A stretch of 64,000 nt of DNA from Quercus robur (lineage: Eukaryota > Streptophyta > Magnoliopsida > Fagales > Fagaceae), in assembly GCF_932294415.1 (NCBI RefSeq), contig NC_065544.1:37256310-37320309 (forward strand), given 5' to 3'. This document shows positions 9,502 to 20,870 of the stretch, one piece after another. The notes under the pieces were generated by a model. The model worked only from the letters and a program-made list of their open reading frames with translations, made no database searches and was not told the origin of the DNA. A program made the position numbers and the translations under genes. Within the stretch, counting starts at the first letter, position 1. Each line of letters starts with the position of its first letter.

Positions 9502-11993
9502 ATGGGCACTATCACATTCTCTGCTTCCTTTTTGCTATCAAATTTCTTGCTATTTTTGAGAGACATGGCAAAACGGAGCGGTCAGGTTAGGTTAATCTGG
9601 TTGCGGGTTAAATGGGTCACAGGTCAGTCATTTTAAGCAGGTTAAAAATTGGTTTTGGTCAATTGGATTGGGTCAGGTTGACCCGTATTTTTTACATGAA
9701 TTTTTTTATTTTATAAAGAAAACAATATGTATTTACCATTTGGCAACAAATTACTTGATGTAAAATGCATTATTTTGAATTCACCACTTATATAAAAAAT
9801 GAACTCAGTTAAACTTATTAATACTTATTCAATAATTTTAAAATTATACAAATCCTAATATTGCTATCTAAAACAAAATAACACAAAAATAAGTATAACA
9901 AATACACAAGTTTTATTTCTACACAATATCAACATTCCAAAATATAAAACAAAATTTCAAATGACTTATTGGATAACTCATTTGATAAAGAATAAAAACA
10001 TATAAGAAATTTACAATCTTGAAATTTAATTTTATAATCTATTATCAATTGTGGTTGACACTCTATTTCAATTTGAGATATATATTAAAGTTTGATTGCT
10101 TACTTATTTATACATGGTCTCTTTTATGAATATTATATTATTGTTAAGTAACACACACTAGAAAATATTATAATTTATTTTGAAAAGCCGTTTATTTTGA
10201 ACATAATTTTTTTTAAAATAGGTCTAAGAATTCATAATTTATGCAAATTTGATACTTTGGCTTCATTATTTTCACACTTGTGAATTGCAACTAGATTATC
10301 TTGACATGTACTTTGCTATTTAATATCTAAAAATCTTTACTCATCACAGAATGCTTAACCATTTATTTTTCAATTAATTTGCATGCAGTTATGTAAATGT
10401 ATCAATTGTTTCCTTAAAACTCACAATAAACAATTAAACCAATATTGTCTTAATTTTACTATCTTTTACAAAAAAAAAAGTTTTAAAAAAGGATTCGGAC
10501 TCGGGCCAGGTTAACCTACAAAAAACATGGGTCGGGTCACAAGTCAACCCGTTTTTGTTTCAAGTCAAAAAAATTGGGTTTGGGTCGGGTATTTTTGGGG
10601 TCAAGTTGGGTTGTGCTAGAAAATTTTAACCCGTTTTGCTATCTATAATTTTTGTGTTTGTACAATGAAGTGGCTTTTGGTAACGAGGTTGTTAAGTCCA
10701 ACAAGGAAACATTGGAAATTATCATAGGTGGTGGAGGTGGCGGCTATAATCCTGTTCCCGCTCCTGAATGCCCTCCTCCTCCTAAACCCATTTACCCTTC
10801 ACCGCCTCCACCACCACTACCGCCCCCACCACCTCCACCGCCTCCACCTAAACTTGACATTTACAAGCTATTAAACAAGGCATTCTCTGTACTTCAACGC
10901 TTCAAAAAAAAGAGTCAAGGATGACCCAAAAGGCTGTACAAAAACTGGAATGGCAACAATCTAAAAGTATGCAGCTACAAGGGCATCGCCTCTGCCCCAT
11001 ATCCATCTGACAAACTTGTGGCAGTTGCTGGAATAGACCTCAATGGGTGTGGGCTTAACGGTTATAATAATCAACTTCCACTCTCTGATTTCCTTGAAAA
11101 GTTAGAAGACTCAACATTCTTCCACGCAAACTCCAACAATTTCACCGGTGTCATCCCAAAACATATATACAAAATTCCGTACTTCTACGAGCTGGACCTT
11201 AGTAACAACCAGTTAACTGGCAGTTTCCCATATGAAGTTCTTGCAGCCAAACAGTTAACATTCTTGGACCTCCGGTTTAACACTTTCCAGGACAAGGTTC
11301 CACCTCAAGTGTTCAACTTAGACGTGGACGTACTGTTCATCAACAACAACAAATTTTACGATACTCTTCCTAGTAATCTTGGCAACACGCCAGCCCTTTA
11401 TCTCACTGTAGCCAACAACTTGTTCAATGGGCCAATCCCACAAAGCATTGGCAATGCTAAAACACTCTGGTTGAGGTGCTCTTCTTAGGCAACAGACTCA
11501 ATGGGTGCTTGCCATATGAAATTGGGTTTCTGAAAAAGGCCACAGTTTTCGATGTGAGCTTCAACTATCTGTCGGGTCCAATACCACTCTCATTTCAGTG
11601 TTTGTCCAAAATAGAGCTGCTTGTCTTGGCTCGAAACCAGTTCTATGGGGAGGTTCCTGAAGCCGTTTGCAAGCTGCCTAATTTGTCAAACTTCTCCTTA
11701 TCATACAACTACTTCACTCAGGTTGGTCCTATATGCTGGAAATTGATCGACAAAAAGATACTTGATGTAAGGATGAATTGCATTCTAGGCCTTTCTGATC
11801 AGAGATCAGAGGAAGAATGTGCTGTATTTTTCTCTTAAGTACAAGTACCACGCTTGCCCCAATCCGCTGTCCTTGAAGAAAGTTCCATGTGCTACAAATT
11901 ATCATTATTCAGGTTCACTTTGATGCCTTTGATAATCAACCAATGGCTGTAGCTCCTTCACCAAGATCCTATGATACTCTTATACCGCATAGG
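9502..11993 (+). pseudogene. LRR2: LRR/extensin-like pseudogene split by a hAT element
   Basis: Second copy of the LRR family. The ATG at 9502 opens a signal peptide identical in style to LRR1, but after about 19 codons a 1088-bp element interrupts it; coding sequence resumes at about 10648. The proline tract is short (CPPPPKPIYPSPPPP type). Frameshifts follow: at about 10910 (run of A), near 11460 (one base lost from GCTAAAGACACT), near 11835 (extra T) and near 11921 (extra T). A deletion of about 117 bp removes the stop codon region and joins the last codons to sequence that lies beyond the stop in LRR1. The promoter TATA is also split by a MITE. It cannot make the full protein. The downstream match to the unit ends at about 12063. 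Confidence 0.88.
9560..10647. mobile_element. Non-autonomous hAT-like element in LRR2 signal peptide
   Basis: About 1.09 kb. The left end GAGACATGGCAAAACGG and the right end CCCGTTTTGCTATCTATA are inverted repeats. The subterminal regions are rich in GGGTCGGGT/GACCCG motifs on both sides, as in many plant hAT elements. The 8-bp target duplication is ATTTTTGA/ATTTTTGT (9552-9559, 10648-10655), one mismatch. The interior is AT-rich without ORFs. The same element sits at the same codon in LRR4. Confidence 0.82.
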
Positions 11994-12063
11994 CATCTTG
12001 ATCACCTGAGCAGATGCTAATTGATGTAGCCAGTGTAGCACTGAATATTGTCGATCATAAATT

Positions 12064-12293
12064 AGATGAATGTAGCACTGAATCACAATTAGCATTAATG
12101 CTTTAGACACTGCCGAGGCCGTAAGTTCTTTTTTTTTTTTTTTTTTTTTTTTTCTCTTCACAACTCACATTTTGTTGGGCCAGGCTTCATTTCATTTTGA
12201 AAATAATAGTAGTAAGCAAAAATGGTATTTGCTTTTGGTAGTGAGGTTCTAAATATTGTTTTTGCAGTACCCAATTCCAATGAGGAAGGCGAC
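12064..12293. other. Junction sequence after LRR2
   Basis: The unit homology stops at about 12063. The following sequence has a T run (12129-12153) and no ORF. A duplication or deletion breakpoint is likely here. Confidence 0.4.
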
Positions 12294-12886
12294 CAGGGCC
12301 GGTTGAATGATAGAGCAATAGATGTTGTTGCTTAAGGCCCCAAGTAAAAAAAAGGCCCTCAAATTTTAACCAATAGGGTTATATATAATCAATAAATAAA
12401 ATAATATATTTTTATTAAATGAAAAACAAACAAAAAAGGTGAGAAAAATGCTTAGTTCACAATATTTTTCACAACACTTTTACAACAAACGCTAAGTAGC
12501 AGATTGTTGCAATTTGTTATTGATGACAAAAAAATAATTATAGTGGTGTTTTCAAATAGAAAACAAGAAGCAATTTAAAATTTAGAATTTGTTGTGAAAA
12601 ATATTGTGAATGTTGCACTTCTAAAAAATAAAATAATAATAATAGTTGAATTAACAAACTTTTATTAGTTTTCATATGGATCTACCATTAACACAACTCT
12701 TTTATTTATACCACTATCAATCTGCCACGTTAACAAGTGTAAAAAGTTTTGTCAAATTTTTTGTTTATAAAATTTCTAAAAAAAGAAAGAATTCTACGTA
12801 GTTTATGTTAATTAGTAATAATTTTGAATCTAAAACAAGATAATCAATTTTTGCCTTAGGCCCCTAAATGTATCAAGCCGCCCCTA
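12294..12886. mobile_element. Non-autonomous hAT-like element, ~593 bp
   Basis: Left end CAGGGCCGGTTGAATG and right end TCAAGCCGCCCCTA form imperfect inverted repeats of the CAGGGNCGG type common in plant hAT elements. The flanks share GAAGGC on both sides (a degraded 8-bp duplication). The interior is AT-rich and non-coding. Confidence 0.6.
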
Positions 12887-13198
12887 AAGAAGGCCCAAGG
12901 AAAAATTGATCTCTATATTGGTACTTTGGCAGCTGGCTAAAGTCTCAACCTCGTGACAAGGTATTCCATTTGAAAGGAAAAAAAAAAAAAAAAATCTATT
13001 TAATTATGAGATAGAGTTTGTGATTTTTTTTTATTTGTTTAAAAAATTGTAAATTATAACAATTGAGGTTGGGTAGAAATCTTTTTTAAATGGAATATTT
13101 TGTTAGAATAGTCATAATTCTATGATGTGTAAAGCTGGAAATTCCTATTGGCTTTGATACCTATGATATATGAGATTAGTGAACTGTGGGGTGATATC
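12887..13198. other. Gene-free spacer
   Basis: AT-rich, no ORF or repeat structure that I can support apart from an A run near 12979-12994. Confidence 0.4.
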
Positions 13199-14079
13199 CT
13201 AGGTTGCACGGACACGCCATTTTTGGCGTCGTGTCAGTGTCGAACACATGTTGGATACTAGAACGGGTACGACTCGCTAGATTCCGGTGTCTGGCGAGTG
13301 TCCTTTTTTTTTTTTTTTTTTTTTTTTTTTCTCCGACACGCGCTGACGCAGCTTCAACGCGTCCGACACGCCAGTAGTGAAGAAAAAAAGAAGAAGAAAA
13401 TCACAGATTTTGAGTTTGAGAAGTCATTTTGAGAAACCCACCTCTCAAGTTCCCAACCCACCCTCCCTCTGACCTCTGCCGCTGCCCTGTGTCCCTCGTC
13501 GGAGCTAGATCGGGCCAATCGATGAGCTCCATAGACGTCGAGTGACGCCGTGCCCTGTTCCTTTCGGCGATCTCTCTTTCTCTCTCGGCGTGGACAACAG
13601 GTCTGACCTCCTCTCTCTGGGTTTTTTTTTTTTTTTTTTGGTGACTGAATGGTAATGGGTGTACTCAGTACTGTTACTCACTTATTTATATAAGTTATAA
13701 GTTATAACGCGTATTATTATTATTATTATTTCTAATCCCACTCTCACAGTTAATGTATTTCTTTATTCAGCCTTTTGTTTTACCTTATAAATTATAATAT
13801 TTATTATGAATTTAGTGATTTTTGTTTTTGTGTGTCTTGCTATAGTTTTATTTATTTATTAAAGTTAAATATTGTATATTATTGTACTACTTTGGGTGTT
13901 AGTTTACTTATTTGTAGTTCTTACATAACTTAAATTCTAAACATAAATGTACTTTATATCTAAAAATATTAAAAAATATGCCTAAATATAAAATATAATT
14001 AATTATTTAACCGTCGTGTCGTGTCCTTATTTTTCAAAAATTGTCGTATCCCTGTGTCTGTGTCCGTGTTGTTCCTAAT
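13199..14079. mobile_element. TIR element with GC-rich insert (class unresolved)
   Basis: CTAGGTTGCACGGACACG at the left is matched in inverted orientation by the CCGTGTTGTTCCTAA end at the right. Subterminal GTGTC/GACAC motifs are dense on both sides. The interior has a T run (13304-13330) and a GC-rich stretch (13440-13615) that looks like the first exon or 5' UTR of an ordinary gene. I could not settle the target duplication, so the superfamily (MULE or hAT) is open. Confidence 0.5.
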
Positions 14080-14349
14080 CGATGGGGTCAATTTTTTTGT
14101 CGATTTGGGAGATCATTAATTTGCACCATAACTAGTTGTGATTTTTCTTCACATGCCTATCAGCCTACAATTTTTTGCATATTCTTTTAATTAGGAACCA
14201 AGTCTTGGATTAATAGATAACTTCCACAGAATTTGGATTTGGAACATTGTCTCAAATTGACAGTCAGTTGAACTCTTTAGATTGGCTGCCATATTTGAAT
14301 ACTATATGTATATATAGAAGGTTTTTAATTTTTTTTACGCTAAGTAGAT

Positions 14350-15930
14350 GTAGTGTAAAAAACTAGAGGAACGAATGAATGAGCTAATTCCATTCAATGA
14401 TCAAAAAGTGAATATAGCGTACAGGTGGCTTTGCTTTTGAAAACCTAAACAGGCCAGCCAATTAATGAGCTCATGCCATGCTGATATTAGGTTACACATG
14501 ATGAGGATGTGACAACCTAAACTGTATATGAACATCAATAACAACTTAAAGCATTGGAGTCATACGACATGAACTTTGTCTTAGTATTACAGAACAATTT
14601 GTTACATTCAAAAAGTCTTTGCAAGGTACACGTCGTTCAATTTATCTCCTCAGGCTCAAAGAGATCTTCTAACACTCTCCCTCAACATTGAAGACACGGT
14701 TTGTGGATTCTCACTTTGACAAACAACAATGAGAATTGAAAATAATCCAATACTTTAGTAAACAGATCAACTAACCGAAGAGTACGTAGTGGAAACATGT
14801 AATGTGCAAACCAATCATTCTTGGATTTTATCTCGGATCAAGTGGCAGTCAATCACAATATATGTGTTTGGTGTGTTCATGAAATACAGGATTGGTTGCT
14901 ATATGTAATGTGGCTAAGTGGCTTTATTGTTACAAAAAAGCAATGTAGCTTACGGGTGTAAAACATTTAATCACGAAGTAGTTTCATAAGCCAAACTAAT
15001 TCACTAACAGTAAACGTCATGGAACGATACTCAATTTCTATTGATGATTTTGATACTATGGTTTGATCTTTTGATTTCCATGACATCAAAAAGCCTCTTG
15101 AGAAAACACAATATCCAATGGTAAACTTATGTGTTTCAAGGCAACTAGCCCAATCAGCATCAGGAAATGCTTTAAGATAAAAGGATGATGAAGATGGAAA
15201 AAATAAATCCCAAGCTACTGTTTCCTTGATTTATTGAAGGATATGAATGTAGCATGTAAGTGAGGTGCTCTAGGCTTGTCTAGGAAATGACTCAACTTGT
15301 GAACAACATATGTGATATCTAGTTTGGTTAAAGATACAATAATCATCCAGTAAGCCTTCTATAAGAACTAGTATCTTTTAGCAATTCCCCATCAAACTTA
15401 GAGAGCTTCAACTTTTGATCCATAGGGAATCTAATGGTTGGCAGCCCAACATTCCTGTGCCTAACAACACTTCTAATGCATATTGGTCATGACATAATGA
15501 GATTCTCTTACTAGACCTTACCACCTCAAGAACAAGGAAGTATTTCGAAGGTTTAAAGTTAGTCAAGACAGACTGTAGATCATTAATTATTTCTATCAAA
15601 AATGTCATCCATGATCAGACTTAGATTGGGAGAAGCCATGACCCACAAGATTAGTGGAAATTTTGGGCAAACCATTACCTAGATGCTTGTTTTAGTCGAT
15701 ACAAGGACTCGTTCAGTTTTCAAATTTGATGTGACTCCCCACTTGTTGTGAAAATGTAGTGGGAGTGTGATATAATTCTTGTCATGTAACTCACCATTAA
15801 GAAAGACATTATTGAGACTTCACATTTAGTAAGTCTTCGTAAGCTACATGTCGTATAACTCATCTCCTCAAACAAGTATTCTAACATATAGCATGTGTAT
15901 AACTCATCTCCTCAAACAAGTATTCTAACA
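14350..15930 (-). pseudogene. Degenerate Ty1/Copia element (partial LTRs, RT, RNase H)
   Basis: Read on the minus strand. 15930 to about 15800 looks like the start of a 5' LTR (TGTTAGAATAC). It is joined directly to RT (NVFLNGEL-like, then a KYFLVLEVVRSSK motif at about 15520). RNase H follows (PDITYVVHKLSHFL-like, DADWA-like and WKSKDQT-like pieces, 15310-14900). The element ends with a polypurine tract GTTGAGGGAGAG directly before TGTTAGAAGATC at 14674, the start of a 3' LTR that runs to roughly 14350. Gag, protease and integrase are absent; stops and frameshifts are frequent. A 40-bp direct duplication lies at 15857-15936. Its left paralogue is at 1-425. Confidence 0.65.
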
Positions 15931-15960
15931 TATAGCATGTGTGAAGTTGAATAATGGTTA

Positions 15961-17063
15961 AAGCATCGGCAGTGAGCCTGTCAAATGCCAAATGTAAAGT
16001 ACATTTGGCATACAGAACCAAATTACGCTCAGCAACTGGATGGCTAAAACGGGGAGAGGCCAAATTCTTTTGGCATAGCGCTAAAGTACTATCTCATATG
16101 TGAGATGGTACTGTAGCTGAATAGTATAATTTTTTTTTTTTTAAAAATACTCTCTCTCTCCCCCCTTTTTAACTTGGGAATTTCTCTCTCCTCTCTCATT
16201 ATTTCTCCTCTTTTCTCTCTCTTCCTTCTCTCTTTCTCATTTGCTCTCTTCTCTCTTCAGACCCAAAACCCTATGGGTTTTGTCAACGGTGGAATTAGAT
16301 GGCTCCGATGGTCCGACTGCTTGGCATAAGGGCTCCAACGGCTCGGCGTGAGGGCTCCGATGGGTTTGAATTGAGCTTCCCAATGGTGAATCCGCTTCCT
16401 TCGAGCTTCAACAAAATCGACCTACCCAGTGGCGAATTGAGCAATCTAGTTTTCATAAATTTTAGTTGTGTTTGTGGGTGAAGATTGTGTGGCTTCGCAG
16501 TGGTTAGCGATGGAGATCGTGGTGGGTTAGTGTTGGGTCGCTTGGGTTGTGTGGGTTAGGTGGGTTGTGATCTGTGTGGGAGTGGGTTTTGGGTCGATGG
16601 GTGGTGGGTGGTGGTGGGTTGATTTCAATAGGTGTGATTTTGGTGGGCAACGGCGTGGTCAGTGGATGCAATGCGTGGGTCTGGTGGTGCAATGACTTAG
16701 GCAGTAGGTGCAGCGGTGTGGGTCTGATTTTTGACCGTGGGTTGTTGTGGTTTTTTTTTTGTGTTGACAGTAGATTATGTGTTGCTAATGGTGGTGGTGG
16801 TGGTGTTAGGTATGTGTAGTGCAGTGGTGGTGGTGATTGTGGTTCTTGAATAGAAAGAAAGAGAGAGAAAGAATAAATAATGTGTTGTATTGTAAATGAT
16901 GGTGATTGTGGGATATATTATTTTATTGTGTAGAAATATTATTTTAATTAGTAGAATAAGAAAATAAAAGTTGGGATGCTGGGAGTGTTGTAAAATTGTA
17001 TTATATAATTGATAAAGTGGCTTTTTGAGATAGTAAAATAAGATAAGATAGAATTTCCGGCTG
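15961..17063. mobile_element. TIR element, 1.1 kb, TTA target duplication
   Basis: Present in unit B but absent from unit A, where ATAATGGTTAGGTCC is continuous (about 447-461). The insertion is flanked by TTA on both sides (15958-15960, 17064-17066), as in PIF/Harbinger elements. The termini (AAGCATCGGCAG and TTCCGGCTG) are only weakly inverted. The interior has TC-rich, then G/GT-rich low-complexity sequence. Short open frames there look like chance products of the bias. Confidence 0.65.
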
Positions 17064-17066
17064 TTA

Positions 17067-18229
17067 GGTCCGTCTATCTCCGTATATGCCTTTTAAATAT
17101 ATAATTCAGTTATCAGTTTATCTTCTTCTTTCTAATTTTTTTAATTTTTTTTTTTTTTTTTTTGTGGGATCTGAATAGATGTAATATATATTTGTCTCAT
17201 TGCATGGCTCGCGTGACCACTTTCCCTGAAATGAAGTAACAAGTTGTGTTTTTTTTGATGGGCAACAAGCTGATATTCTTTCCCTATTGTCCATGTATAG
17301 TTGTGTGTAGTGTTGTAATTTTCATGTCTTGCTGGTACCACGATAGCCTTTAGCAGTGGACATCGGCCGACTCGGTCCCCTTCCCCAAGCTTCCATTATT
17401 GCACTTATCTTTTTGAGTAGTGCTTTATGGTGCCTTTTGTTCAAGCCTTATGTTGGAATAGGACACCATGGGCTTAGATGCCCTTAAACCTTATCTCTTT
17501 TAAATTTAATGAGCATTTCTTTTTCTTTAAGAAGAAAAGTGAAAAATGGTTAGAAAAGATTATCAACGTAACTTGCATTAATTATAGTAAACCCTAACCG
17601 CTTCCAAGATAAGATTAAAAAAAAAAAACGAAAAATGGTCCGAAAATAAGAATTAGTATAGCTTTTCTACTTGGGCTTAATTATAGTAAAGCTAACTTTC
17701 AAAAAAATTTATAGTAAAGCTAACCACTCTTGGACTAAGACCTCTTTTTGATGAAATATAAAAAGCATCAACACATTATTAACGGAGAAAGGGAAGACTT
17801 AAACCTAAAACAATTCACATAATGGCCTAAGACCCTAGTCATTAGGCTGCCAATTGCGTTGGTATTAAATGAGTATCTTATATTATTTCTTTTAGTTAGA
17901 TATCTTTTAGACCTTGTGGAAATTTTGAGGTACAATACATGTGAGGAAGTTTTGTTTCATGCCAAATATCGATCATTCCTTTTCATCAGGACCTACCAAA
18001 AGTTATTTTTATCATAAAATATAATGCAAGGAGTCAGTGAGTGACAATCAGGGTAGAGAGAAAAATGTCACTCTCCAGGAAATGAGGTGCAACAGCCTCT
18101 CATTCTTTCTCAGTCCGAGACAAACTTTTATAGCAATATTATCTCCCAATCTCATTATCTGCATACTCGTGATTGTAAGACTCTCTCTGACTTTTCTTCT
18201 GCATATGGAGTACACTTATGAGTTAAGTC
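17067..18229. other. Gene-free upstream region of LRR3
   Basis: Collinear with 454-1640 upstream of LRR1. No supported gene. T run at 17146-17163. The last ~190 bp are the promoter-proximal block shared by LRR1 to LRR4. Confidence 0.55.
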
Positions 18230-18238
18230 TATATATTA
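18230..18238 (+). promoter_or_regulatory. Putative TATA box of LRR3
   Basis: TATATATTA, 100 bp before the ATG, in the same context as in LRR1. The leader is about 30 bp longer because of a small A-rich insertion between the box and the gene. Confidence 0.5.
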
Positions 18239-18329
18239 CTAACTTTCCATAGCTCTTAAAACCCAAAAGAAAAAAAAATTCCTTAGCTCTTTCCAATCTC
18301 ACAGTGTGTACTGTGCACTGACATTAGAA

Positions 18330-19886
18330 ATGGGCATCGTCACATTCTCTGCTTCCTTTTTGCTATCAAATTTCTTGCTATTTTTGTGCTTGTACAATGA
18401 AGTGGCTTTTGGTAATGAGGTTGTTGAGCCCAATAGGGAAACATTGGAAATTATCATAGGTGGTGGAGGTGGTGGCTATAATCCTTTTCCCAGTCCTGAA
18501 TGCCCTCCTCCTCCTCCTCCTGAACCCATTTGCCCTCCACCACCTTCTCCACCGCCACCGCCATCGCCGCCTCCACCACCTCCTCCTTCTCCACCGCCAC
18601 CGCCATCGCCGCCTCCACCACCTCCTCCTTCGCCACCGCCACCGCCATCGCCGCCTCCACCACCTCCTCTTTCGCCACCGCCACCGCCATCGCCGCCTCC
18701 ACCACCTCCTCCTTCGCCACCGCCCCCATCGCCTCCACCTCTGGACCTTGACTTTCGATTAAATGCGGTCTACCCTGTACTTCAACGCTTCAAAGCCAAA
18801 ACCACAGACCCAAAAGGCTGTACTAAAAATTGGAATGGCAGGGGACAAAAAATATGCCGTTACAAAGGCATCGCCTGTGCCACCTATCCAAACGAAAAGA
18901 GAAAAGCAGTTGCTGGAATAGACTTCAATGGGTGTGGGCTTTCTGGTAAGAATAGCAATCCATATTCACTCGATGGTTTCCTTGAAGAGTTAAAAGACAT
19001 AACATTCTTCCACGCAAACTCCAACAATTTCACTGGTCGCATCCCAGCAAAGATATCCAAGCTTAAATACTTCTACGAGCTGGATCTCAGTAACAACCAA
19101 TTGACCGGCTATTTCCCATATGAAGTTCTTGCTGCCACAAAGTTAACATTTTTGGACCTCCGGTTTAACACTTTCCATGACAAGGTTCCACCTCAAGTGT
19201 TCAACTTAGACGTGGACGTACTGTTCATCAACAACAACTATTTTTACGATACTCTTCCTAATAATCTTGGCAACACGCCAGCCCTTTATCTCACTGTCGC
19301 CAACAACTTGTTCCATGGGCCAATCCCACAAAGCATTGGCAATGCTAAAGACACTCTGCTTGAGGTGCTCTTCTTAGGCAACAGACTCAGTGGGTGCTTG
19401 CCATATGAAATTGGGTTTCTGAAAAAGGCCACAGTTTTCGATGTGAGCTTCAACTATCTATCGGGTCCAATACCACTCTCATTTCAGTGCTTGTCCAAAA
19501 TAGAGCTGCTTGTCTTGGCTCGAAACCAGTTCTATGGGGAGGTTCCTGAGGCTGTTTGCAAGCTGCCTAATTTGTCAAACTTCTCCTTATCATACAACTA
19601 CTTCACTCAGGTTGGTCCTATATGCAGGAAATTGATCGACAGAAAGATACTTGATGTAAGGATGAATTGCATTCTAGGCCTTCCTCATCAGAGATCAGAG
19701 GAAGAATGTGCTGTATTTTTCTCTAAGTACAAGTACCACGCTTGCCCCAATCCGCTTTCCTTGAAGAAAGTTCCATGTGCTACAAATAATCATTATTCAG
19801 GTTCACTCGATGCCTCTGATAATCAACCAATGGCTGTAGCTCCTTCACCAAGATCCTATGATACTCTTATACCGCATAGGTTGTGA
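18330..19886 (+). CDS. LRR3: secreted proline-rich/LRR (extensin-like) protein, At4g06744-like
   Basis: Intronless gene for 518 residues, the longest copy. The start is the ATG at 18330, matching LRR1. A signal peptide of about 28 residues and the glycine-rich segment precede a proline/serine tract (about residues 57-146) expanded by a 42-bp tandem repeat, alternating SP5 and SP7. The LRRNT-like cap and the first LRR (about residues 150-225) differ clearly from LRR1 (CRYKGIACATYP against CNFTGIACANYP), while the rest of the LRR domain and the PHRL tail are nearly identical. It is probably secreted to the wall as in LRX-type proteins (inference). Promoter motif and 3' flank are conserved. No break is seen, so this is likely functional. 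Confidence 0.88.
   Translation: MGIVTFSASFLLSNFLLFLCLYNEVAFGNEVVEPNRETLEIIIGGGGGGYNPFPSPECPPPPPPEPICPPPPSPPPPPSPPPPPPPSPPPPPSPPPPPPPSPPPPPSPPPPPPLSPPPPPSPPPPPPPSPPPPSPPPLDLDFRLNAVYPVLQRFKAKTTDPKGCTKNWNGRGQKICRYKGIACATYPNEKRKAVAGIDFNGCGLSGKNSNPYSLDGFLEELKDITFFHANSNNFTGRIPAKISKLKYFYELDLSNNQLTGYFPYEVLAATKLTFLDLRFNTFHDKVPPQVFNLDVDVLFINNNYFYDTLPNNLGNTPALYLTVANNLFHGPIPQSIGNAKDTLLEVLFLGNRLSGCLPYEIGFLKKATVFDVSFNYLSGPIPLSFQCLSKIELLVLARNQFYGEVPEAVCKLPNLSNFSLSYNYFTQVGPICRKLIDRKILDVRMNCILGLPHQRSEEECAVFFSKYKYHACPNPLSLKKVPCATNNHYSGSLDASDNQPMAVAPSPRSYDTLIPHRL
18546..18713 (+). repeat. 42-bp coding minisatellite, four units, in LRR3
   Basis: Four near-identical 42-bp units encode Ser-Pro5-Ser-Pro7, starting at the TCT codon at 18546, followed by a partial unit. 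In the third unit one proline codon is changed (CTT, Leu). LRR1 has only an irregular version, and LRR2 and LRR4 have short tracts without the unit. The length keeps the reading frame. Confidence 0.85.
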
Positions 19887-20613
19887 TTTTCCTCCTCTAA
19901 ATTGATTTAATAAGGTAGAGTCATGAAGGGCCTACGTATTATATTTGCATATGTTTGTTATTCTCTAAATATTTGTTAAGTTATAAATAAGCAATGGGCA
20001 TCTTGATCACCTGAGCAGATGCTAATTGATGTAGCTAGTGTAGCACTGAATATCGTCGTTCATAAATTGGATTCATCACATTGTGTTCAAGAGGCTGTTG
20101 CAATGCGTATTGCTTTTTTCATACTTTGCTTATTGTCAAGTGTGTTCTGTGCACGTCAACATGGTATAACTAAAAGTCTAAAAATCCAAGAGTGCATGAT
20201 CCGTACGGATAGGACGTAAAACCCTCAGCTTGTCAATAACTAAGCCATTGAACCTGCCACTCACAATCAATACCCATCTTCTTTCTCTTTTTGACCAAAC
20301 CAGCCGGCCACCAGTTTGGATTGGCAATGGCTTCGACCTGATTCCTGCCCAAATTTCTGACACGCGGATATTCAGACTTGGCCCGAAACTTTTTTTATTT
20401 TTTTAATTTTAAAATTAAATTTTTTTTTTTTTTTTTTTTTTTTTGTGAAAAATTTGATATTCCATCAAAACATTTTCAAACTAAAAACCAATTCTTCTCA
20501 GTTTTTTTAATGGATTCAAAGTCTTGTTTGCTAGACCAAATAAATGGAAAATTATATAGTACTAATAAAACCCTTAATAAATAAATCACCTTAATTTTAT
20601 TTTAGTCAATTTA
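19887..20613. other. 3' flank of LRR3
   Basis: Collinear with LRR1's 3' flank (3190-3958). No gene. Contains a long T run (20418-20444). Confidence 0.5.
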
Positions 20614-20870
20614 AGCGCCGTTTGGATCTGTGTCTGTCCACGTCTGGCGTTTGCGTTTTGCTCCCTTTTTTTTTGTTTTATTTTGTTTTATTTTTTTTTT
20701 CATGCGTTTAGCTTTTAGAGACAAATTTTACTGTTCATGTACTATTTATGCACTGTTCACGTATTTAAAAATATTAAAAATGAGTCCCACGGTACTATTC
20801 ATACATTTAAAAATTATTTTGTTACAGTGTTTTCAGTTTCAGCAAAAATAAGTTGTATCCAAATGGACCC
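20614..20870. mobile_element. Harbinger-like MITE 2, 257 bp, TTA target duplication
   Basis: Ends AGCGCCGTTTGGAT and TATCCAAATGGACCC; TTA on both sides (20611-20613, 20871-20873). LRR1's flank has the empty site at about 3958. It is related in sequence to MITEs 1 and 3. Confidence 0.75.

Noticed and set aside
16299..16819. Open frames in the 1.1-kb TTA-flanked element
   Set aside because: They follow the G/T-rich low-complexity bias and resemble no domain.
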